DNA from: Nocardiopsis sp. ATB16-24
GTDB taxonomy: Bacteria; Actinomycetota; Actinomycetes; Streptosporangiales; Streptosporangiaceae
Length of the DNA stretch: 64,000 bases
Assembly: GCF_030271535.1 (NCBI RefSeq)
Contig: NZ_JASCXJ010000005.1
Location: forward strand, 186,001-250,000
Reading direction: 5' to 3'
The notes under the pieces were generated by a model. It searched no databases and was not told the origin of the DNA. It worked only from the letters and a program-made list of their open reading frames with translations. Both the position numbers and the translations under genes were made by a program. How positions within the stretch are numbered: position 1 is the first letter of the stretch; every line of letters begins with the position of its first letter. Shown here in pieces: positions 55,741 through 64,000 of the stretch.

Positions 55741-56185
55741 GGCACAGTCCTGTTTTCTATGATGCATATCACTTTTCTACGTGGTTCTTCCTTGTTTCGA
55801 GGCGCGGGGAACGGGCAGAGATATTCCCCGATTCCGCGTGCTGGTACGGGTTCTCGTGCTCTCCATCGAGAAGGAGCAGGCCGCGAGGTCGACCAAGGGA
55901 AGGTAACGAAAGGGTCGCGTGCGCCCCTTGGGGTCGTTTAGTGTTCCCTCAGGCCGGAACGCACCGTTAGTCACCACAAGGGTGACAGTGTCCGGTTCCC
56001 GTCTCGCTCTGCTCATCAGCAGTCCTCTTCCCAAGAGTAGAGGCCGTCGCAGCCGGCGCGCCCCCGCGGCCCTTGTCACACGCCGCTCGCCGGGATCCCC
56101 CTGACACCACATCCCCACACGCCTGTCGTAGGCGTGCCCTCAGGATGCGTCGGTAGACGGGTGTGGGAGAAAGGCAGTCGGTCCC
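55741..56185. other. Spacer and leader before the NlpC/P60 gene
   Basis: 445 bases without a gene. The promoter of the NlpC/P60 gene must lie here. The 3' part (56114-56167) folds into a nested hairpin listed separately. Confidence 0.5.
56114..56167 (+). promoter_or_regulatory. Nested hairpin in the NlpC/P60 leader
   Basis: CCCACAC (56114-56120) pairs with GTGTGGG (56161-56167) and encloses ACGCC-7-GGCGT (about 56119-56135). The outer stem ends beside the presumed ribosome-binding site. I could not match it to a known riboswitch consensus. Confidence 0.4.
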
Positions 56186-57187
56186 TTGACTCGCAACCCC
56201 GAACCCGGTTCGCGCGCCAGGCGTCGCATCGCGACGATCGGCTGCGCCACTCTGGGCGCGGTCGTCCTGTCCTCGGGCGTCGCCATGGCCGAACCCACTG
56301 AGGAGGAGGCGCGAGAGCGCTACGAGCGACTCCAAGAGGAGCTCTCCGGTCTCAACGAGACCTACAACCAGGCCGAGGAGGACCACGAGGCCGCGGAAAC
56401 CGAGCTGGAGGAGATCGAGGAACAGCTGGAGGAGGCCGAGGAGGAGCTGGAGGCCATGTCCGGCAAGGTCTCGGGAATCGCCCGGACCGCCTACACCGGG
56501 TCCACGCACAGCCTGTTCACGGTCCTGTTCGGGGGCGACCCCGACGACTCCCTCCAGAACATCGCCGATCTGAACTTCCTGTCGGTGGGTCAGGACACCG
56601 TCCTGGCCGACTACGTCGCCGAGGTGGAGCGCGCCGAGGAGCTGCACGAGCAGGCCGCCGAGGCCGAGAGCGAGGCGGCCGAGGCGTTGGCCGACGCCGA
56701 GACCGCGCAGGAGGAGGGCGAGACCGCCCTGGAGGAACAGGCCGAGGTCCTGGAGAGCCTGGGCGGTGAGGATCCGACCGCGGCAGAGGCCTCCTCCGGA
56801 GGTACGGAGACGGCCGCGGTGTCCGGCGGGGTCCAGGCCGTCTTGGACTTCGCCCGTGCCCAGATCGGCAAGCCGTACGTGTGGGGCGGTACGGGGCCGA
56901 ACGGCTACGACTGCTCGGGACTGGTCCAGGCGGCCTGGGCCCAGGCCGGTGTCGACCTGCCCCGCACCACCTACGACCAGGTCAACGCCGGCACCCGCGT
57001 CCCGCGTGACCAGGTCCGGCCCGGGGACCTGCTGTTCTTCTACAGCGAGTCCGCCCCCAGCCACGTGGGCATCTACTCCGGCAACGGCAATATGATCCAC
57101 GGATCCAACCCGTCCAAACCCCTGGAGGAGATCTCCCTGGCGGCCTACTGGGACAGCGTCTTCACCGTGGCGGTCCGCGTCGGTTAG
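56186..57187 (+). CDS. Secreted NlpC/P60 peptidoglycan endopeptidase with coiled coil
   Basis: 333 residues. The signal peptide ends near residue 36 (SSGVAMA). Two Glu-rich coiled-coil segments (about 38-90 and 145-190) precede the C-terminal NlpC/P60 domain. The catalytic Cys is in YDCSGLVQAAW (about 244-254) and His in PSHVGIYSG (about 290-298). The layout matches RipA/RpfB-associated D,L-endopeptidases that separate daughter cells. TTG 56186 is used because it opens the signal peptide; the SD is weak. Confidence 0.9.
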   Translation: MTRNPEPGSRARRRIATIGCATLGAVVLSSGVAMAEPTEEEARERYERLQEELSGLNETYNQAEEDHEAAETELEEIEEQLEEAEEELEAMSGKVSGIARTAYTGSTHSLFTVLFGGDPDDSLQNIADLNFLSVGQDTVLADYVAEVERAEELHEQAAEAESEAAEALADAETAQEEGETALEEQAEVLESLGGEDPTAAEASSGGTETAAVSGGVQAVLDFARAQIGKPYVWGGTGPNGYDCSGLVQAAWAQAGVDLPRTTYDQVNAGTRVPRDQVRPGDLLFFYSESAPSHVGIYSGNGNMIHGSNPSKPLEEISLAAYWDSVFTVAVRVG

Positions 57188-57635
57188 ACGGCGAAGGTCC
57201 CCGTGCTCAGGGCGCCCTGAGAGGCGGGTCCGATGTGCACGGCCCGAGCGGCTCCGCGTGATCGCTCGGGCCGTCACCGTGCGCGAGGGGGCCGCTGACG
57301 GCGCGTACGGCGTGTCCTTTCCGGAAGGGGACGTCTTCTTCCCGAGGGCACCGTGGGCGTCGCGATGGTCATCGACTCTTCCGGTCGTCGTCGGTACTGG
57401 TCGGTCTGCTGGACAGGGCCGTCGTGGCCGCACCGGTGGCCGGGGTCGCCCTTGCGACATGTGGGTGCTCAGGTCCCCGTCGCACCGCGGAAGGGGTCGA
57501 TGGTGGTCGGGATGGCGTCGCCCCGCGTCGCGGTGCGTCTCCCGTCATGTTCTCCGAAACGGGTGGCCGAAGACCGTTTGCTGACACATGGGGTAAGGAC
57601 TCCGTGGAGCAGGCAAACGGGGGTATGGTGACTTT
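57188..57635. other. 448-base spacer
   Basis: No gene seen. Frames such as a GTG-start ORF at 57424-57657 look unlike proteins and overlap the next gene. Confidence 0.5.
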
Positions 57636-59276
57636 GTGTCACGTAATAAGCACGTAGGGTCCCATGTTGACGGAGTGTCTCGCCGTGGCCGGGTGGAACG
57701 CGTCCTCACCCGTGTCTTCTGTAACGACTGGAGTGTGCTGACGCCGCCCGACATCGGACGTTGGACTCCCGATCTGAGCGTGAGCGTCGTCATCCCGGCG
57801 CGCGGCGGACAGCGGCGCCTCGACCTGGCCCTGGCCTCGCTCGCCGCACAGACCTATCCCGAGGACCTGATGGAGGTCGTGGTCGTGGACGACCACTCCT
57901 CCCCGCCCCTGCGTCTGCCCGCGTTGCGCCCCGCGCGGTGCCGGGTGCTCACCGCGCCCGAAGGCGGTTGGGGCGCCGGGTACGCCCGCGCCTACGGCGC
58001 CCACTCCAGCACCGGTGACATCCTGCTGTGGATGGACGCCGACATGATCGTGTGTCCCGAGTTCGTCGAGGCCCAGGCGCGCTGGCACCACGTGCACGCC
58101 GAGACGGTCACCCTCGGCAGGGTCCGCTTCGCCGACACCGGCCCCGGCAGTCCCGCCGAGGTCCTGGCACTGGCCCGCGCCGGAACCCTCGGTCAGACCC
58201 TGGAGACCGGACGACACCACGAGTGGATCGAGCACCTCCTGGCCGGAAGCGACGGGCTGTGCAACGCCGACCACCTGGGCTTCCACGCCTATGTCGGCGC
58301 GGCGGCGGGCGTGCGCCGCAGCCTGTACGAGGCCACGGGAGGAGTGGACCCCGACCTGGACCTCGGCCAGGACACCGAGTTCGGCTACCGCCTCTGGCAG
58401 GCGGGCGCGGTCATGCTGCCCGAACAGGCCGCCATCGGCTGGCACGTGGGTCGCGCGGGCACCGCGCGTACCCGGCTGCCCTCCGAGCGTTTTCGCACCG
58501 AGGTGCTGGCCGAGTACATGCCGCACCCGCACGCCTACCGTGAGAGGGTGCCGGCCCATCGGCGCCGCACACCGCTGGTGCACGCGGTCGTCGACGTCTC
58601 CGGTGCCCCCTACGGCCTGGTCCGCAGCTGCGTGGACCGACTGTTGGTCAGCGCTGAGGACGACATGGTCCTGACCCTCGTCGGGGACTGGGAGGGAGCG
58701 CAACAGGGCTCTGCGGGGCCGGGCGGCTCCTCGATGGACCTACGCCTGGTCCAGGCCAACTACCTGCGCGAGCCCCGGATCTCCTTCGCCGCCTCGGCGC
58801 CCCGCACCGGTTTCCCCTCGCCCTTCATGCTCCAGGTCCCGGTCGTGTGGGGTCTGGGTCAGCTCGCCCTGTCCAGACTGCTGGCCAGCGCGGAGCGCGC
58901 CCACGCCGGACTCACCGAACTCTTCCCCGCGGCCTCGCCCACACGCGACACCGGTGTGCGACTGTGGCGCACCCGCGCTTTGGCCAGGGCCATACGGGTG
59001 TGCGACGAGGGCGAGGACCTCGGCGACGTGGTCGCCGCGCTGCACGGCCGCTACCGCATCCACGCCGGGGAGGAGACCTTGGTGGACCTGTCGCTGTACA
59101 GGTCGGCGCCGCCCCTGCGGCCGGACAGAACGGAGGTGCCCGCACCGCCGCCTCCGAACGACCCCGAGGGGTACGACACGGACGAGGACGACCTCGGCGA
59201 CGTCGCGGAGACGCGCGGATGGCTGCGCGCGGGATGGCAGCGCGCCCGGCAGCGCCTCCGGGGGGAGCGGAGTTAG
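57636..59276 (+). CDS. Family 2 glycosyltransferase with long C-terminal region
   Basis: 546 residues. A GT-A domain spans about 45-300: 'SVVIPARGGQRRLDLALASL' opens it, VVVVDDHSS (about 87) binds the nucleotide, LLWMDADMI (about 130) is the DxD metal site and 'LGQDTEFGYRL' (about 250) is the catalytic ED-like region. The C-terminal part is unrecognised and ends in an acidic tail (DTDEDDLGD). It has no membrane helix. It probably elongates a cell-surface polysaccharide. GTG 57636. Confidence 0.83.
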   Translation: MSRNKHVGSHVDGVSRRGRVERVLTRVFCNDWSVLTPPDIGRWTPDLSVSVVIPARGGQRRLDLALASLAAQTYPEDLMEVVVVDDHSSPPLRLPALRPARCRVLTAPEGGWGAGYARAYGAHSSTGDILLWMDADMIVCPEFVEAQARWHHVHAETVTLGRVRFADTGPGSPAEVLALARAGTLGQTLETGRHHEWIEHLLAGSDGLCNADHLGFHAYVGAAAGVRRSLYEATGGVDPDLDLGQDTEFGYRLWQAGAVMLPEQAAIGWHVGRAGTARTRLPSERFRTEVLAEYMPHPHAYRERVPAHRRRTPLVHAVVDVSGAPYGLVRSCVDRLLVSAEDDMVLTLVGDWEGAQQGSAGPGGSSMDLRLVQANYLREPRISFAASAPRTGFPSPFMLQVPVVWGLGQLALSRLLASAERAHAGLTELFPAASPTRDTGVRLWRTRALARAIRVCDEGEDLGDVVAALHGRYRIHAGEETLVDLSLYRSAPPLRPDRTEVPAPPPPNDPEGYDTDEDDLGDVAETRGWLRAGWQRARQRLRGERS

Positions 59277-59374
59277 AGCCCGTCGAAGTCCCTTGCGGAC
59301 CGCTGTTCCGCAGCGCCCATGAGTCCTCAAGGCGCCGAAGGTCCCGTTTCTCGAAGGGGCCTGAGCGTGTGAGG

Positions 59375-60520
59375 TCAGCTCACGGCGTCGATGGACTCCA
59401 GCAGCTGTTCGCGCAGGGTGTCGTTGACCGGGGCCGAACCGGTCTCCTGCGAGGCCAACTCCTGTCCCTCGGGGCTGACCACGTACCGCAGGAACGCCTT
59501 GACCCTCTCCGCCTCCTGGTCGTCGGGGTAGTCCAGGCACACCGTCTCGTAGCTGACCAGGACCACCGGGTAGCTGCCCGCCTCGGTCGTGCCGTAGTCC
59601 AGGTCCAGCGCCAGGTCGTACTCGCTGGGGTTGTCCTCGCGTCGCGGGGAGCCCGCGACCACCTGGGCTGCGGCCTCCGGGGAGATCTCCACGAACTCGT
59701 CGCCGACACCGATGGAGGCGGCGGACATGCCGTGCATGTGCGACATCTCCACGTAGCCGATGGAGCCTTCCGCCCGCTTGACCGTGTCGGCGATCCCGCT
59801 GTTGCCCTGGGCGGACTCGCGGGGGGTGAGCGGCCACTGGCCGTCGGCCTCATGCGGCCAGGCGTCCGGCGCCGCCTGTTCCAGGTAATGGGTGAAGTTC
59901 TCGGTCGTGCCGGACTCGTCGGAGCGGTTGACCGGGGTGATGGCCATGTCCGGCAGGTCCACGTCCGGGTTGTCCTCGGCGATCTCGGGGTCGTCCCAAC
60001 GGGTGATGTCCTGGTTGAAGATCCCCGCCACCGTCTCCGGCCGCAGGTTCAGCGAGTCCACGCCCTCCAGGTTGAACACCACCGCGATCGCCACCACGTA
60101 GGCGGGCAGGTTGATGGTGTCCGAACCACCGCACCGTTCCCGGGCGTCGGCGTTCTCCTCCGGGTCCATCGCCGAGTCGGTTCCGGCGAAGGTCACCGCA
60201 CCGTCGATGAACTGGCTGCGACCACCGCCCGAACCGATCGAGTTGTAGTAGACGCGCGCTTCCTCGCAGCCCCCCTGGTAACCGGCGATCCACGCCGTCA
60301 TGGCGTTCTCCTGGGCGCTGGAACCGGCCCCGGACAGGCTGCCGGAGAAGCACTCCAGATCGTCGGGGACCTCCGGTGCGGAACCGTCGCGAACGGCGTC
60401 GTCGCTGCCGCAGGCGGTGATGGCCAGGAGCAGGACGGCCAGCGCGGCCGAGGCCGTGCCCCGACGGACGCCGCGGTGGCGCGAAGAACCGGTCCTGGTG
60501 CGCTTGTTGGACGGGAGCAC
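59375..60520 (-). CDS. pstS: Phosphate ABC transporter substrate-binding lipoprotein
   Basis: 381 residues. The signal peptide ends in lipobox AITAC (about residue 38). 'LSGAGSSAQENAMTAWI' (about 62-78) and 'YNSIGSGGGRSQF' (about 90) are phosphate-binding loops. 'NRSDESGTTENFTHYL' (about 205) and 'QGNSGIADTV' (about 250) complete the PstS pattern. No pstC, pstA or pstB is next to it. The start GTG 60520 lacks a good SD. Divergent from treY; GTTCACC at about 60557 hints at a PHO box but is not convincing. Confidence 0.9.
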   Translation of the reverse strand: MLPSNKRTRTGSSRHRGVRRGTASAALAVLLLAITACGSDDAVRDGSAPEVPDDLECFSGSLSGAGSSAQENAMTAWIAGYQGGCEEARVYYNSIGSGGGRSQFIDGAVTFAGTDSAMDPEENADARERCGGSDTINLPAYVVAIAVVFNLEGVDSLNLRPETVAGIFNQDITRWDDPEIAEDNPDVDLPDMAITPVNRSDESGTTENFTHYLEQAAPDAWPHEADGQWPLTPRESAQGNSGIADTVKRAEGSIGYVEMSHMHGMSAASIGVGDEFVEISPEAAAQVVAGSPRREDNPSEYDLALDLDYGTTEAGSYPVVLVSYETVCLDYPDDQEAERVKAFLRYVVSPEGQELASQETGSAPVNDTLREQLLESIDAVS

Positions 60521-60721
60521 GACTGCTTCTATCCCCTTCGTCGGTGTCGGTGGCCTGAGTTCACCGTCGCACGTCCCCGAACGGAGACGTCGCCGGTGAT
60601 GGAGCACCGCCGAAGAATTTAACCACCGCTGGACCACCACCCCCAAAGCGGCCCCGTATGGGATGGCGCTCATCCGGACCGGTGTGCATGACACGCGGAC
60701 GGCGCGGGCACGCATACCCGC

Positions 60722-63109
60722 GTGACCAGCGAGAAATCCACAACATCCGCTCCGACGTCAACCTACCGCCTGCAACTGGGGCCCGGCCTCACCCTGGACG
60801 ACGCCGCAGGACTGCTCGACTACCTGGACCGGCTCGGGGTCGGCGCCCTCTACCTGTCCCCGATGCTCACCGCGGCCCCGGGGTCCTCACACGGCTACGA
60901 CGTGGTCGATCCCACCCGGGTCTCGCCCGAACTGGGCGGGGACACCGCCCGCGAGGCCCTGACGGCCAAGGCGCACGCACTCGGCATGGGCGTGGTCGCG
61001 GACATCGTGCCCAACCACATGTCCGTGGTGCGGGCGGACGCCAACCCCTGGTGGTGGGACGTCCTCGCCCACGGACGGAAGTCGGTGTACGCGCACTACT
61101 TCGACGTCGACTTCGACGCCGGCCCGATCCTGATCCCCGTGCTGGGAGACGACGGAGACGGCGGTGAGGCCGCCCTGGCCGAACTGACCATCGACGGTGA
61201 CCGCCTCCTCTACCACGACAAGGGTTACCCGCTCGCCCCGGGCACCCACGCCCCCGGCGACACGGTCGCACAGGTGCACGGGCGCCAGCACTATCGTCTG
61301 GTGTCCTGGCGACGCGGGAACGGTGAGCTCACCTATCGCAGGTTCTTCGACGTCAGTGAACTGGCCGCGGTGCGGGTGGAGGACCCCGAGGTCTTCGAGG
61401 CCGTCCACGCCGAGATCCTGCGCTGGGCCGCCCAGGGCCGGCTCGACGGGTTGCGGGTGGACCACGTGGACGGACTCACCGACCCCGGGGGGTACCTGCG
61501 CAGGCTCGCCGAGCGCTTCGACGGCTGGATCGTGGTGGAGAAGATCCTGGCCCCGCGAGAGGACCTGCCTCCCTCCTGGCCCGTGGCCGGGACCACCGGC
61601 TACGACGCCCTACGCCAGGTGTGCGGGGTGTTCGTCGACCCCTCCGGGGAGGCCGACATGACCACCCTGGCCCTGGACCACGGGGTGGAGGTGGACGTGG
61701 CCGAGACCGACGCACGGGCACGCCGCCACGCCGCCCACGAGCTGCTGCGCACCGAGGTGCTGCGCATCGCCGCCCTGCTGCCGCCCCGACCGCCCCGGGG
61801 AGGCGGGGAAGCCGCACCCGCGTCGGTGCGCCGACGACAGGAGGCCGTCGCCGAACTCCTGTGCGCCTTCGACGTGTACCGCTCCTACCTTCCCGAGGGC
61901 GAACGAGATTGGGCCCGTGCGGTACGGACCGCCACCGAGCGACGGCCCGACCTGGCCCTGGACCTGGAGGCCATCGACCGCAGGGTGCGTCAAGACCCCC
62001 ACGGGGAGGCCGCGCGACGCATCCAACAGACCAGCGGGATGGTCGTGGCGATGGGCACCGAGAACACCGCGTTCTACCGCGCCACCAGGTTCGTCGCGCT
62101 CAACGAGGTGGGCGGGGACCCCGCCGACTTCGCGGTCACGCCCGAGGAGTTCCACGACGCCGCGCTACGCCGCGAGGCGGCCGCACCGTACACCATGACC
62201 ACGCTGTCCACCCACGACACCAAGCGTTCCGAGGACGTGCGCGCACGCCTGGCCGCCCTGAGCGAGGTCGCCGAGGGATTCACCGAGGCCGTGCGTCGCT
62301 GGACCGAAAGGTGCGCCCTGCCCGAACCCGCGCTCAACCTCCTGGGCTGGCAGACCCTGGTCGGGGCCTGGCCCATCGGTGAGGAGCGTCTGGCCGGGTA
62401 CCTGATCAAGGCCGCCCGGGAGGCGCGCCTGGTCACCTCCTGGACCGACCCCGATCCCGACGTCGAGGAGCGCGTGCGGGCCTGGCCCGCACGGGTGTTC
62501 AACGACACCGCCCTGCGCGGAGAGGTCGTCTCCGTGGTGGAATCGGTACGCGAGGCCGGATGGAGCAACTCCCTGGGACAAAAGGCCGTGCAGCTGCTGG
62601 GACCGGGCGTTCCGGACCTCTACCAGGGCACCGAGCTATGGGACCTGTCCCTGGTCGACCCCGACAACCGCAGGCCCGTGGACCACCAGGCGCGCATCGA
62701 CCTGCTGTCGCGCATCGAACGGGGATGGCGCCCGCCGGTGGACGCCACCGGGGCGGCGAAGCTGCACCTGGTACGTACGTGTCTGCGCGCACGCCGGGAA
62801 CTGCGCCCGCGGGGATACCTGCCGCTCACGGCCTCGGGCCCGGCCGCCCGCCACGCCCTGGCCTTCGCGCGCACCTCCACCCGCGCCGCCCATCCCGACC
62901 TGGTGGTGATCGCCACCAGGCTGCCGCTGACCCTGGCCGACTCGGGCGGATGGGACCGGACCGTGCTGGCACTGCCCTGGGGGCCCGGAGAATGGACCGA
63001 CCGGCTCACCGGACGGGTCCTGGCGCCCGAACGCGGCGACGGGCCGACCCTGGCACGCCTGGAGGAGGTGCTCGACGCCTACCCCGTGGCCGTCCTGACC
63101 CGGAACTGA
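60722..63109 (+). CDS. treY: Maltooligosyl trehalose synthase
   Basis: 795 residues, GH13 TIM barrel. 'TSTYRLQLGPGLTLDDAA' opens it as in TreY. 'YLSPMLTAAPGSSHGYDV' (about 43-60) and DIVPNHM (about 94) are conserved region I. GLRVDHVDGL (about 246) holds the nucleophile Asp and VVEKIL (about 275) the acid/base Glu. 'STHDTKRSEDVRARL' (about 495) matches region IV. It converts the end of a maltodextrin to a trehalosyl unit, later released by TreZ, which is not in the window. GTG 60722. Confidence 0.95.
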   Translation: MTSEKSTTSAPTSTYRLQLGPGLTLDDAAGLLDYLDRLGVGALYLSPMLTAAPGSSHGYDVVDPTRVSPELGGDTAREALTAKAHALGMGVVADIVPNHMSVVRADANPWWWDVLAHGRKSVYAHYFDVDFDAGPILIPVLGDDGDGGEAALAELTIDGDRLLYHDKGYPLAPGTHAPGDTVAQVHGRQHYRLVSWRRGNGELTYRRFFDVSELAAVRVEDPEVFEAVHAEILRWAAQGRLDGLRVDHVDGLTDPGGYLRRLAERFDGWIVVEKILAPREDLPPSWPVAGTTGYDALRQVCGVFVDPSGEADMTTLALDHGVEVDVAETDARARRHAAHELLRTEVLRIAALLPPRPPRGGGEAAPASVRRRQEAVAELLCAFDVYRSYLPEGERDWARAVRTATERRPDLALDLEAIDRRVRQDPHGEAARRIQQTSGMVVAMGTENTAFYRATRFVALNEVGGDPADFAVTPEEFHDAALRREAAAPYTMTTLSTHDTKRSEDVRARLAALSEVAEGFTEAVRRWTERCALPEPALNLLGWQTLVGAWPIGEERLAGYLIKAAREARLVTSWTDPDPDVEERVRAWPARVFNDTALRGEVVSVVESVREAGWSNSLGQKAVQLLGPGVPDLYQGTELWDLSLVDPDNRRPVDHQARIDLLSRIERGWRPPVDATGAAKLHLVRTCLRARRELRPRGYLPLTASGPAARHALAFARTSTRAAHPDLVVIATRLPLTLADSGGWDRTVLALPWGPGEWTDRLTGRVLAPERGDGPTLARLEEVLDAYPVAVLTRN

Positions 63110-63142
63110 GGCGCGCACGCGCGCGGTAGGCTGGCCGCGACC

Positions 63143-64000
63143 ATGGCGCGCGCGAACACCACACACCACACCGGCCCCGGACTGCGGATGCCCGAGTCCG
63201 TCGCGGCCGCCCTGGCCTGTCCGGCCTGCGGGGCCGGCCTGGCCCTGGGCGAGCGCGGTCTGGCCTGCGCCACGGGGCACAGCTTCAACGTGGCCCGTGA
63301 AGGGTACGCCAGCCTGCTCACCGGGGCCACGCCACCGGGGACCGGTGACAGCAGGGAGATGGTCGCCGACCGCCTCAGGTTCCAGGAGGCGGGACACCAC
63401 GACCCGATCTCCCACGCGTTGGCCGCCGCGCTGATCCGCGAGCTCACCGCCCCGGCACCGTTGGTCGTCGACATCGGAGGCGGAACCGGTCACCATCTGG
63501 CCGCCGTCCTGGCGGCGCTGCCCGACGCCGTGGGGCTGACCGCCGACGTGTCCAAGTTCGCCGCACGCAAGGCGGCCCGTGCCCACGAACGCGGCGGAGC
63601 GGTGACGGCCGACGTCTGGCGGGGACTACCGCTGAAAGAGGGCTCCGTCGACGCCCTGCTCAACGTGTTCGCGCCGCGCAACGCCGCCGAGTTCCACAGG
63701 ATCCTCAAGCCCGGTGGCGTGCTGCTGGTGGTCGTCCCGGCCGCCGACCACCTCGCCGAACTCCGTGGGCCGCTGGGCCTGCTGAAGGTGGACCCGCACA
63801 AGGAGGAGCGCCTCGCCGACTCCCTGCACGATCACTTCGCCCCGGCCGGCACCGAGGAGGTGCGCTTCCCCATGGAACTGGGCCGCACCGACACCGCGAC
63901 CGTGGTCGGCATGGGGCCCAGCGCCCGTCACATCCCCCCGGAGGAACTGCGCTCACGGATCGCCTCCCTGCCCCGCCTCCCCGCCGTGACCGCGTCGGTA
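63143..64000 (+). CDS. RlmA-type 23S rRNA guanine-N1 methyltransferase, cut by the window edge
   Basis: At least 286 residues are visible; the 3' end lies beyond the window. An N-terminal zinc site (CPACG, then CATGHSF, about 25-50) is followed by a Rossmann methyltransferase: VVDIGGGTGHHLAAVL (about residues 110-125) and PRNAAEFHRILKPGG (about 177-191). This matches RlmA(I)/RlmA(II)/TlrB proteins that methylate G745 or G748 of 23S rRNA. ATG 63143 lies 11 bases after a TAGGCT -10-like element and has no SD, so it may be leaderless. Confidence 0.85.
   Translation, partial: MARANTTHHTGPGLRMPESVAAALACPACGAGLALGERGLACATGHSFNVAREGYASLLTGATPPGTGDSREMVADRLRFQEAGHHDPISHALAAALIRELTAPAPLVVDIGGGTGHHLAAVLAALPDAVGLTADVSKFAARKAARAHERGGAVTADVWRGLPLKEGSVDALLNVFAPRNAAEFHRILKPGGVLLVVVPAADHLAELRGPLGLLKVDPHKEERLADSLHDHFAPAGTEEVRFPMELGRTDTATVVGMGPSARHIPPEELRSRIASLPRLPAVTASV

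Noticed and set aside
55741-56185. A c-di-AMP (ydaO) riboswitch before the NlpC/P60 gene
   Set aside because: The expected GGGGAGCC and GGGGUGAA-type conserved blocks were not found; only a local nested hairpin is visible.
57188-57657. A small lipoprotein-like ORF (57424-57657)
   Set aside because: Poor composition, no SD, and it overlaps the start of the glycosyltransferase gene.
60521-60721. PHO boxes between pstS and treY
   Set aside because: A single GTTCACC is present but no second 11-bp repeat at the right spacing could be confirmed.

Overview
The window is very GC-rich, with many GTG and TTG starts, actinobacterial gene families (Rv3235-like, SWIM/SNF2 pair, PF04672 methyltransferase, PcaD followed by a PcaC relic) and leaderless-looking genes. 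It fits an actinomycete, plausibly Nocardiopsaceae (Nocardiopsis-like); the genus is inference. No rRNA, tRNA, CRISPR array, insertion sequence or origin was seen.

Region A (1-20353) is a catabolic island for an aromatic or aryl-CoA compound. A Rieske oxygenase and its reductase, a LigB-type extradiol dioxygenase, a cyclase-family hydrolase, a two-domain CoA-transferase and a small dimeric-barrel protein run rightward. They meet a leftward TRAP permease pair plus cytochrome P450. Beyond a divergent promoter come three overlapping RraA-family aldolase-like genes, a YgiN-like protein, an aldo/keto reductase, a LigY/LigJ-like zinc amidohydrolase, a crotonase-fold protein, an SDR, an alpha-methylacyl-CoA racemase homologue and an MHS-type transporter. 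The set suggests oxidation, meta-cleavage, C-C hydrolysis and aldol cleavage of a carboxylated catechol, with CoA-dependent side-chain steps.

Region B (20354-22900) holds a secreted pectate lyase with LacI-type palindromes upstream.

Region C (23052-28870) is a leftward seven-gene cluster: a divergent GTP cyclohydrolase II, a CDP-alcohol phosphatidyltransferase, a zinc-free MDR dehydrogenase, a degenerate PTPS/QueD-fold protein, a GT4 glycosyltransferase, a methyltransferase and a flippase-like membrane protein. It looks like a biosynthetic pathway starting from GTP whose product I cannot name. It is the strongest candidate for an undescribed system here.

Region D (29043-33442) is a sugar ABC importer (binding protein and two permeases, no ATPase) with a divergent LacI regulator. 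Region E (33443-40219) mixes an orphan Cas6e-like gene lacking the expected catalytic His, a permuted papain-like protein, an orphan type II thioesterase, a methyltransferase, a frameshifted relic, a CebR-type promoter driving only a 19-codon ORF, a GNAT acetyltransferase and an aldo/keto reductase.

Region F (40424-45840) is a beta-ketoadipate lower pathway (IclR regulator, pcaI, pcaJ, pcaF, pcaD) followed by a decayed pcaC. No pcaHG or pcaB is present, so the pathway is probably fed from a catechol branch elsewhere.

Region G (45835-64000) is mostly core genome: PF04672 methyltransferase, SWIM protein and SNF2 helicase, Atg22-like MFS, glycerophosphodiesterase, Rv3235-like protein, S9 peptidase, NlpC/P60 hydrolase, GT2 glycosyltransferase, PstS, TreY and an RlmA-type methyltransferase cut by the right edge.
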